Below are positions 14,465-19,911 of a DNA stretch of 20,865 nt, in pieces (the stretch's first letter is position 1; each line of letters begins with the position of its first letter). The stretch is from a virus. The notes under the pieces are model-generated. The model searched no databases. It was given only the letters and a program-made list of their open reading frames with translations, and was not told where the DNA came from. A program made the position numbers and the translations under genes. Where the stretch lies: positions 1 through 20,865 of the IMG/VR virus record IMGVR_UViG_3300009495_000105. The stretch is one strand, 5' to 3'.

Positions 14465-14486
14465 AAGTTTAACAATTTCTTAACAT
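14463..14486 (+). repeat. 24-bp direct repeat, copy 2
   Basis: Identical to 14042-14065 and likewise placed at a gene's stop codon, six bases before the -33 element of the promoter at 14493. Position upstream of transcription starts suggests a binding site or a recombination remnant. Confidence 0.85.
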
Positions 14487-14492
14487 TAGAAG

Positions 14493-14524
14493 TTTGGATA
14501 TTAAAAAAAGATTTCGTACATTAG
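14493..14524 (+). promoter_or_regulatory. Bacteroidota-type promoter TTTG-N20-TACATTAG
   Basis: TTTG at 14493-14496 and TACATTAG at 14517-14524 with 20 bases between, a near match to the TTTG-N(19-21)-TAnnTTTG promoter of Bacteroidota. The 91-base gap holds nothing else besides the 24-bp repeat. It lies 31 bases before ATG 14556 and probably drives the four small genes and perhaps the polymerase. Confidence 0.65.
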
Positions 14525-14555
14525 TACTGTAAGATTGAGAGTTAATAATTAAATA

Positions 14556-14837
14556 ATGAAAAGTATGACTTACCAAGAGTTAAACCAAATGACCATCGAA
14601 GAACTACGAGTGTTAAACAACAAAGTAGTTGAAGTGATTAAGATTAAGAAAAGTGAAGTCGCCCTTGATGTTAAAGAATCACTTTATGTGGGTGCTAATG
14701 TTAAGGTTAACCACCCCAAGTTGATGGGTAAACAACTTCGTGTTGAAAAGATTAACCGAACCAAGGCCGTTCTTAAAGTCCTTAATGGGTTTGGTGGTTA
14801 CACAGTTCCTTTGTCAATGATTGAAGTAGTAAAATAA
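14556..14837 (+). CDS. 93-residue protein with helical N-terminus and SH3-like C-terminus
   Basis: A 93-residue basic protein in two parts. Residues 5-40 form an amphipathic helix (MTYQELNQMTIEELRVLNNK). Residues 44-93 look like a small five-strand barrel of the SH3/KOW kind: VGANVKVNHPKLMGKQLRV, then EKINRTKAVLKVLNG and a VPLSMIEVV ending. Such barrels often bind nucleic acid, and small proteins of this build are common in phages; the precise family is not recognised. It is the first gene after the promoter at 14493 and is followed after 6 bases by the next small gene. No strong Shine-Dalgarno is seen before ATG 14556 (AT-rich leader), in contrast with the structural genes. Confidence 0.8.
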   Translation: MKSMTYQELNQMTIEELRVLNNKVVEVIKIKKSEVALDVKESLYVGANVKVNHPKLMGKQLRVEKINRTKAVLKVLNGFGGYTVPLSMIEVVK

Positions 14838-14843
14838 TCAGAT

Positions 14844-15062
14844 ATGGCTATTCTAAATAAACCCCAAACACGAGGTATTGAAATTGACCTCACCGGCCCT
14901 CAAGGTAACGCATTCTTCCTTCTTGGAACTGCTAAGAACCTGGCTCGCCAACTCGACTTCAATGAAAGTTTCATTTTGAATGAAATGAGAAGTGGTGATT
15001 ACGAAAATCTAATCAAAGTATTTGACCACTACTTCGGTAGTGTGGTAACCCTTTATCGTTAA
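14844..15062 (+). CDS. 72-residue conserved phage protein, unknown
   Basis: A 72-residue protein with the pattern IEIDLTGPQGNAFFLLGTAK, a NLARQLDF helix, LNEMRSGDYENLIKVFDHYF and a VVTLYR ending. The IDLTGPxGNAF opening followed by a helix and an EMxxGDYxxLIxxFxxxFG segment is one I recall from conserved unknown proteins in many large phages; no function is known to me. It begins 6 bases after the previous stop and is followed 4 bases later by the next gene, so it is in a compact early-type operon. Translation probably depends on coupling, as no clear Shine-Dalgarno is visible. Confidence 0.82.
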   Translation: MAILNKPQTRGIEIDLTGPQGNAFFLLGTAKNLARQLDFNESFILNEMRSGDYENLIKVFDHYFGSVVTLYR

Positions 15063-15066
15063 GATT

Positions 15067-15300
15067 ATGATGAGTGGTAAACTTGATTTTCAAACTTTAA
15101 GTAAAATTGAGAAAGAGTTTGGTTCATTTGATATTGGGCAAGTTCATGGTGGTGGTAATCCAATCTACCTACGATTTGGATATTGGAATCGAGTTGATGT
15201 TGTTAAACTAGCCGAAATCATTGGTTATCGTGCTAATGTAATCGAAGAAGATTACTTTGATGATGATTGTGGTTGGAAATATTCATACTATCTAAAATAG
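15067..15300 (+). CDS. 77-residue protein, unknown
   Basis: A 77-residue acidic protein (MMSGKLDFQTLSKIEKEFGS, FDIGQVHGGGNPIYLRFGYW, NRVDVVKLAEIIGYRANVIE, then an acidic DYFDDDCGWKYSYYLK end). Two adjacent ATGs (15067 and 15070) are possible starts. No family recognised. The helical middle (VDVVKLAEIIG) and beta ends fit a small alpha/beta domain. It lies 4 bases after the previous gene and 5 bases before a very short possible gene, in the operon leading to the polymerase. Confidence 0.75.
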   Translation: MMSGKLDFQTLSKIEKEFGSFDIGQVHGGGNPIYLRFGYWNRVDVVKLAEIIGYRANVIEEDYFDDDCGWKYSYYLK

Positions 15301-15305
15301 TAGGT

Positions 15306-15386
15306 ATGTGGTATCAGATAGAAATTGAAGCTGATAAATGGGAAGAACAACAAAAAGTTCTTCGTGATTTGGAAATCAACGAATAG
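15306..15386 (+). CDS. Possible 26-residue microprotein
   Basis: ATG at 15306 to TAG at 15384-15386 encodes 26 residues (MWYQIEIEADKWEEQQKVLR and DLEINE). It fills the space between the 77-residue gene and the polymerase, starts 5 bases after the previous stop, and its composition (amphipathic, acidic helix) is protein-like. The -33 element of the polymerase promoter lies in its 3' end. It may be real or just leader sequence. Confidence 0.4.
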   Translation: MWYQIEIEADKWEEQQKVLRDLEINE

Positions 15387-15399
15387 TTTCGTATATTTG
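15368..15399 (+). promoter_or_regulatory. Bacteroidota-type promoter TTTG-N20-TATATTTG
   Basis: TTTG at 15368-15371, 20 bases, then TATATTTG at 15392-15399: an exact match to TTTG-N(19-21)-TAnnTTTG. It ends 5 bases before the GTG start of the polymerase, so a transcript from here would be leaderless or nearly so. Confidence 0.65.
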
Positions 15400-15404
15400 T
15401 CTTT

Positions 15405-16628
15405 GTGAAGATAGTAGATACAAACGAAAGATTAAGAAAGCATATTGTCTCTCTCTCCGAGAAGGTGTTGGTATTTCCCATTCTAACAAGTTTGGAGAAA
15501 CACCCTCACCTTTCTCGTATATCGGCTATTTTAGTATCCGATGGGGTAACTGACCTCTTTGTCAATTATAACAACATAGACGCTAGCTGTGTAAGTGATA
15601 CGATAGATTTCAGCCCATTCAAAGAAGTATGGGTAGTAGGTCTGAAAGACTTTTTACATCACTATGAGTTCCTACCTAATATGTATGACCTTGAAATGGG
15701 TCTATTTCACGAAGCGAGAGACTTTGATGTAGAGGAGAAACCCATCTACACTATATTCAGAAGAAGAAAAGCACCCAAAGCAAACGACCTCATACCAATT
15801 TGGAAACACTACGAACAATTCCAAGAGTGGAAAACGAAGTGGGATAACCTCACTCCATCCAAATTCAGCCAACTATACCCCAAAGGGTACAATTGGATAG
15901 AGACGAGTGGGCTTCATACCCCAACGGGTATAGAATACACCCAATATAATATGTTGACTACAACTTCACGACCTTCAAATGCATTTGGTGGAGTTAACTA
16001 TGCCGCACTACCAAAAGATGGTGATGTTCGTAAGAGGTTTATATCACGATTTGAGGGTGGTAAATTATATCAACTCGACTTTGATGGGTATCACCCACGT
16101 TTGATTGGAAAACTTATAGGTGTAGACATACCATTGGATATAAAAGCACATAAATGGTTGGCTGACCAATATGGAGCAGACATCAAAGACGCCAAAGCAA
16201 TTACATTCCGACAATTATATGGTGGGGTGCAGGATGAATACAAGCATATTCCATTTTTCAGTAAAACTGCAGAGTATATTGATTCACTTTGGAGTGAGTT
16301 TTTACTAAAGAGAGAGGTATTTACCCCAATTTTTAAAAGAAAGATAAAATATCACCAAGATTTAAACAAAAATAAGCTATTTAACTACATTCTCCAATCC
16401 GTTGAGACCGAACGAAACATACTTATAATCGAGAAATTGTCTAAAATGAGATTATCTCAACAGTCCTTACCAATCCTATACACATATGACTCAATTTTGT
16501 TTGATGTTCATTCTGATGATGGTAATGACTATGTAAAAAAGATAAAAGAGGTGATGGAGATGGATGGATTCCCTACCGATGTAGAATTTGGTGACAACTA
16601 CAAAGATATGGTTAGGGTAAACCTTTAG
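15405..16628 (+). CDS. polA: Family A DNA polymerase, polymerase domain with degenerate exonuclease-like N-terminus
   Basis: A 407-residue replicative-type polymerase. In order: residues 20-110 look like a remnant of a DnaQ-type exonuclease fold without the D-x-E motif; 185-212 (TTTSRPSNAFGGVNYAALPK, then RKRF) match the Thr/Arg/Asn primer-binding motif; motif A is LDFDGYHPR (D225); motif B is KAITFRQLYGG (K264, F268, Y272); the Q-motif region is FNYILQSVETE (Q331); motif C is YTYDSILFD (D362). Both metal-binding aspartates are kept, so activity is likely. The steric-gate glutamate is replaced by H230, and the motif C Glu by S363. E. coli Pol I has 928 residues, so this is a compact form. GTG 15405 is the only usable start; an in-frame TAG lies 19 bases upstream. 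T4 itself uses a family B polymerase, making this gene unusual for a phage with a T4-like tail. Confidence 0.88.
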   Translation: MKIVDTNERLRKHIVSLSEKVLVFPILTSLEKHPHLSRISAILVSDGVTDLFVNYNNIDASCVSDTIDFSPFKEVWVVGLKDFLHHYEFLPNMYDLEMGLFHEARDFDVEEKPIYTIFRRRKAPKANDLIPIWKHYEQFQEWKTKWDNLTPSKFSQLYPKGYNWIETSGLHTPTGIEYTQYNMLTTTSRPSNAFGGVNYAALPKDGDVRKRFISRFEGGKLYQLDFDGYHPRLIGKLIGVDIPLDIKAHKWLADQYGADIKDAKAITFRQLYGGVQDEYKHIPFFSKTAEYIDSLWSEFLLKREVFTPIFKRKIKYHQDLNKNKLFNYILQSVETERNILIIEKLSKMRLSQQSLPILYTYDSILFDVHSDDGNDYVKKIKEVMEMDGFPTDVEFGDNYKDMVRVNL

Positions 16629-16629
16629 A

Positions 16630-16636
16630 TATTTAT
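16630..16636 (+). promoter_or_regulatory. TATTTAT motif overlapping a start codon (ambiguous)
   Basis: A match to the recurring element between the polymerase stop and the next gene, but it overlaps ATG 16635 and ends 4 bases before ATG 16641. If it were a promoter, both starts would lie upstream of or at the transcript start. It may be coincidence, or the true start may be downstream. Confidence 0.2.
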
Positions 16637-18602
16637 GGTTATGAAGAAACTTATCAATTACATAGCACAAAAAGTGTGGAACGAGGTCGGAGTATCCCTA
16701 AAAGAGGGTATTACTGAAGAAGAGGCATTAAAGGCCACCTTCAAAGTCGTTTCAGAAATCGTAGATGAAGAGTTTGCTGAAGCATATATCGTATCATTGT
16801 TAGAAGTTCAAGGTGCCAGCGGCGAAGAACCTGAAGTAGGTGATGAAAAAGACCTTGAAGATGAAAAACTTGGTATGATGACCCAAGCTGAAAAAGATGC
16901 TCAAAAGAAAAAATTAGAACTTGATGAAGCCGATGGTGATATTCAATCAGTTCTCAATAGTAAGATAACAAATCCAGATACGGGTAGACAAATTAAGGTA
17001 AGTTCAGGCCTATCTTATGATAAAAATTCCGGTGGTTACCAAGCCGCAAAGGCAAAAATGAAAGATTCTGGTATTTCGGATGATGATATTGAAAAAGCAA
17101 CTACCACATCAACCGATGATACTAAATCCACATCCAAGTCAGAACCACAAGCAAATGGATATGTTGGTGATAAGGATAAATCGTTAAAACAAGGTGACCC
17201 TACAAAAACCGAAACATATTCAATGGATTTACCACCAGATGAAGCTGATTTCCAAAAAAGAAATGCTAAATTTGCTAATCCAACCCCACCCGAATCATAT
17301 AAGATGCCAGACTTTATGAAGAACAATCCAAAGTTCCCTAAAAAGTATCTGACCGCATTAGAACGAATGATGAATACTCAACCAAAAGGTGATGCTACTA
17401 AATGGCAACATTATAGTGACATTGCTGGTGGCGCAGGTCAAATTTCCGCACAAGCCGGTGAATTGATGACCATGATGGGTGCTACTATGAGTGATAAAGA
17501 ATGGGGTGAATTCAGTAACTCACTCCTTCAACACGAAGCTTCTCTAAAAGAGAATCATCCTGATGTCTTTATGAAAAAAGATGCAAAAACTGGTAAGTAC
17601 AAAGACAATCCTGGTTCAAGAGTTGTTGATGGTTCTTGGGTTAAAGCCGCTACTCAAAGTAGAAAGGCAATCAAAGACCGACTTTTGAAACAATATGGTG
17701 AGGGTACTGAAATTGTAGCTGGTGCTTGGGATACTGAAGCTGATGTTGAAGCAATGGGTATGTCAAATTACAATGATAACAAAGGGTTCTCAACCGATAT
17801 GTACCTAAAGGTGAAAACGCCAAATGGTGAACAAGTATTAGATGAGGTGTCTTTGAAGAAATCAACTAATGTAAACTTTTTAAATTCAGGCGCAGGTAAA
17901 TTTAACGAATGGGACCCTGATTTACCAGATGAAATCAATCCATCGGTATATACTCAAAAAGCAAGAGAGCGAAACATCTCGTATGTATCACGAAATAGAG
18001 CTAAACTTGAAGAGTTGATGAAATCGCCAAAGGGTAAAGAAATTAACGCAGTTTTAAAGTCAAAGAAATTAACCCTTGACCAAGCTTTAGAAGGTAACTC
18101 ACGAGATAAACAAAAAGTTTTATGGACTGCTATCAATTCATTAGCTAAAGCTGGTGACAAATCTGCAAGTGAAATCGTAGATAGAGATGATAGGGAGCAT
18201 AGAGAGTTCCAAGAAAATTCAGTAAAAGCAATTACTGAAAACCCAAAGATGAAAGAGGGTATGTTAAGTGAAATTCGTTCAGAATTCCCTCTTAAAGCAG
18301 TTTCCGAAGGTGAAGAGACAATGGCTATTGGCCCTTACTCATTGGATAAAGAAACTATGAAAACTATCTTTGGTACTGATGATTATGATAAATTAAAAGA
18401 AAATCTTGTAGCAGAATCAAGTCCAGAGGGCCCATTTGTTGGATATCGTATCCAATCTTCAGGTGAAGTTTTTAAAGTAGCAGATATTGTTATTAGAGAA
18501 GATGGCCGTGGATATGGTGGTCAGTTTAAGTTTGAAATGAAACTGAATCAAAAAGGATTTGCTAACCAACTTCGTAAAGCGCAATCCGAAGTATACGGAT
18601 AA
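16635..18602 (+). CDS. Large acidic protein with possible nuclease-like motif, unknown
   Basis: A 655-residue protein (653 if started at 16641, MKKLINYIAQKVW). Residues 1-60 are helical; 60-240 are acidic and Ser/Thr/Lys rich with low complexity, likely disordered; 240-600 look folded. Within this, D388 (STDMYLKVKTPNGEQVLDEV) and DEVSLKKSTNVNFLNSGAGK (E404, K408) resemble the D...ExxxK/SLKK core strands of restriction-like (PD-(D/E)XK) folds, but the spacing is not canonical. A conserved-looking DPDLPDEINPSVY follows. The C-terminus has FKVADIVIREDGRGYGGQFK. I do not recognise the family. It lies between the polymerase and the gp32-type gene, so a DNA-processing role or an internal virion protein are both possible. 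Neither start has a good Shine-Dalgarno. Confidence 0.72.
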   Translation: MVMKKLINYIAQKVWNEVGVSLKEGITEEEALKATFKVVSEIVDEEFAEAYIVSLLEVQGASGEEPEVGDEKDLEDEKLGMMTQAEKDAQKKKLELDEADGDIQSVLNSKITNPDTGRQIKVSSGLSYDKNSGGYQAAKAKMKDSGISDDDIEKATTTSTDDTKSTSKSEPQANGYVGDKDKSLKQGDPTKTETYSMDLPPDEADFQKRNAKFANPTPPESYKMPDFMKNNPKFPKKYLTALERMMNTQPKGDATKWQHYSDIAGGAGQISAQAGELMTMMGATMSDKEWGEFSNSLLQHEASLKENHPDVFMKKDAKTGKYKDNPGSRVVDGSWVKAATQSRKAIKDRLLKQYGEGTEIVAGAWDTEADVEAMGMSNYNDNKGFSTDMYLKVKTPNGEQVLDEVSLKKSTNVNFLNSGAGKFNEWDPDLPDEINPSVYTQKARERNISYVSRNRAKLEELMKSPKGKEINAVLKSKKLTLDQALEGNSRDKQKVLWTAINSLAKAGDKSASEIVDRDDREHREFQENSVKAITENPKMKEGMLSEIRSEFPLKAVSEGEETMAIGPYSLDKETMKTIFGTDDYDKLKENLVAESSPEGPFVGYRIQSSGEVFKVADIVIREDGRGYGGQFKFEMKLNQKGFANQLRKAQSEVYG

Positions 18603-18616
18603 CACGGGAGATATGA

Positions 18617-19003
18617 GTGAGAACACAATTATTATGTACCTTCACAAATGAAGGGCAATTTGAACAAGTTATTGCTACGATATTTAAGTCGTTTGAATTA
18701 TTCAGTCGTAAGATATTCGTATTAAAATTAGACCCATCCAAAGAATTGGTGATAAGTTATAATATTATTCCAAATTCATCAACAAAGTTCTTACCATCAA
18801 CCATTATGGTTCATCGTAAGAAAGAGTCAAACACCATGTACACTATTAACGCATTGAATAGATTGATTGTTGATGAGAATGGGTCAATGGATAAAACATA
18901 CCAAGTAGATTGGGAAAAATATCGTAATTCAGTAATCCTAACCGATGGTGATGGATATAAGGTAATGAAGACAAGTTTGTTCCGAATTATTGATGTTAAT
19001 TAA
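18617..19003 (+). CDS. Conserved T4-like phage protein next to gp32, unknown
   Basis: A 128-residue protein starting at GTG 18617, with GGGAG 6 bases upstream; an ATG at 18613 is in another frame and gives only 12 codons. Segments: MRTQLLCTFTNEGQFEQVIA, IFVLKLDPSKELVISYNIIP, MVHRKKESNTMYTINALNRL, then DKTYQVDWEKYRNSVILTDG. From memory, small proteins with the same LLCTFTNE, VHRKKExNTxYTINALN and VDWExYRNSxxLT blocks occur in marine T4-like phages. No function is known to me. It lies 14 bases after the 655-residue gene and ahead of the gp32-type gene, suggesting a link with replication, only by position. Confidence 0.82.
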   Translation: MRTQLLCTFTNEGQFEQVIATIFKSFELFSRKIFVLKLDPSKELVISYNIIPNSSTKFLPSTIMVHRKKESNTMYTINALNRLIVDENGSMDKTYQVDWEKYRNSVILTDGDGYKVMKTSLFRIIDVN

Positions 19004-19014
19004 CCCCAGCACCA

Positions 19015-19022
19015 TATTTATA
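19015..19022 (+). promoter_or_regulatory. TATTTATA element upstream of the gp32-type gene
   Basis: A full match in the 139-base gap, 58 bases before the -7 box of the host-type promoter and 120 bases before the gene start. It may be a late promoter added to the early one, so that the SSB is made throughout infection. The distance to the start is larger than at the other sites. Confidence 0.4.
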
Positions 19023-19072
19023 CCAGTAGTACAACTACAAATTGAAGATTGAAAAAAATATTTTGAAATACA

Positions 19073-19104
19073 TTTGGAATTGTCACCCAAATGTTGTATA
19101 TTAG
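19073..19104 (+). promoter_or_regulatory. Bacteroidota-type promoter TTTG-N20-TATATTAG
   Basis: TTTG at 19073-19076 and TATATTAG at 19097-19104, 20 bases apart. It is followed by AAGTTTAACAATT (shared with the 24-bp repeats) and AAAAAGGAAATT as ribosome binding site before ATG 19143. This gives a leader of about 34 bases. Confidence 0.68.
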
Positions 19105-19142
19105 TGACAAGTTTAACAATTAACAATTAAAAAAAGGAAATT

Positions 19143-19904
19143 ATGGCTATTGATTTAAACGCAATCCGTAACCGTCTGAACACCCTTCAGACAAAAGTAA
19201 CAAAAACCGATAATTTGTGGAAACCACAACCCGGTAAACAACAAGTAAGGATTCTCCCTTACGTTCACAACACAGCAAACCCTTTCATTGAACTTTACTT
19301 CCATTTTGACTTTGGTGGTAAAAACATCATTTCTCCGATGTCCTTTGGTGAGGCTGACCCTGTTGTTGAATTTGCTGACAAGTTAAAAGCAACTGGTAAT
19401 CGTGATGACTATCAACTTTCTCGTAAGTTAACTCCAAAGATGCGTACTTACGTTCCTGTATTGGTTCGTGGTGAAGAATCTGAAGGTGTTAAGTTTTGGG
19501 GATTTGGTAAAAACGTATACCAAGAGTTGTTGGGATTCTTCGCAGACCCAGACTATGGTGATTTGACTGACCCTGTAAATGGTCGTGATATCACAGTAGA
19601 ATTCAAAACTGCTGCTGAATTGGGTAAGTCTTACCCCGAAACTTACATTCGTGTAAAACCTAACACATCTCCTGTTTCAGAAGACAAAAACATTTTGGAA
19701 GTTGCTAAAGACCAAATTGAACTCCCATCTATGTTCAAACGTGTTTCTTACGAAGAAATGCAAGGTATGTTAGAACAATGGTTGGAAACTGGTAAAGTAG
19801 AAGACACGAAACAAGAACCTGTTGCAGAAACTTCTCAACCAACACAAGCTACTTCACCTGCTGGAAACGTGAAGGAAGCATTTGATGACCTATTTAACGA
19901 CTAA
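19143..19904 (+). CDS. gp32: Single-stranded DNA-binding protein, T4 gp32-like
   Basis: A 253-residue protein (T4 gp32 is 301). It coats single-stranded DNA in replication and recombination. Matching features: an N-terminal basic, cooperative-binding region (LNAIRNRLNTLQTKV), an OB-fold core with WKPQPGKQQVRILPY, FFDFGGK-type strands (here YFHFDFGGKNIISP), GEADPVVEFADKLKATG, RKLTPKMRTYVPVLVRGEES and VKFWGFGKNVYQELLGFF, and an acidic C-terminal tail (KEAFDDLFND) that in T4 contacts partner proteins. The T4 zinc-site His-Cys3 set is missing; the protein has no cysteine at all. A strong AAAAAGGAAATT ribosome binding site and its own promoter fit high expression. The recombinase gene follows after 7 bases. 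Confidence 0.93.
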   Translation: MAIDLNAIRNRLNTLQTKVTKTDNLWKPQPGKQQVRILPYVHNTANPFIELYFHFDFGGKNIISPMSFGEADPVVEFADKLKATGNRDDYQLSRKLTPKMRTYVPVLVRGEESEGVKFWGFGKNVYQELLGFFADPDYGDLTDPVNGRDITVEFKTAAELGKSYPETYIRVKPNTSPVSEDKNILEVAKDQIELPSMFKRVSYEEMQGMLEQWLETGKVEDTKQEPVAETSQPTQATSPAGNVKEAFDDLFND

Positions 19905-19911
19905 TTAGATT

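Noticed and set aside
18613-18651. ATG 18613 as the start of the gene before gp32
   Set aside because: Its frame stops after 12 codons; GTG 18617 with GGGAG six bases upstream opens the conserved 128-residue frame.
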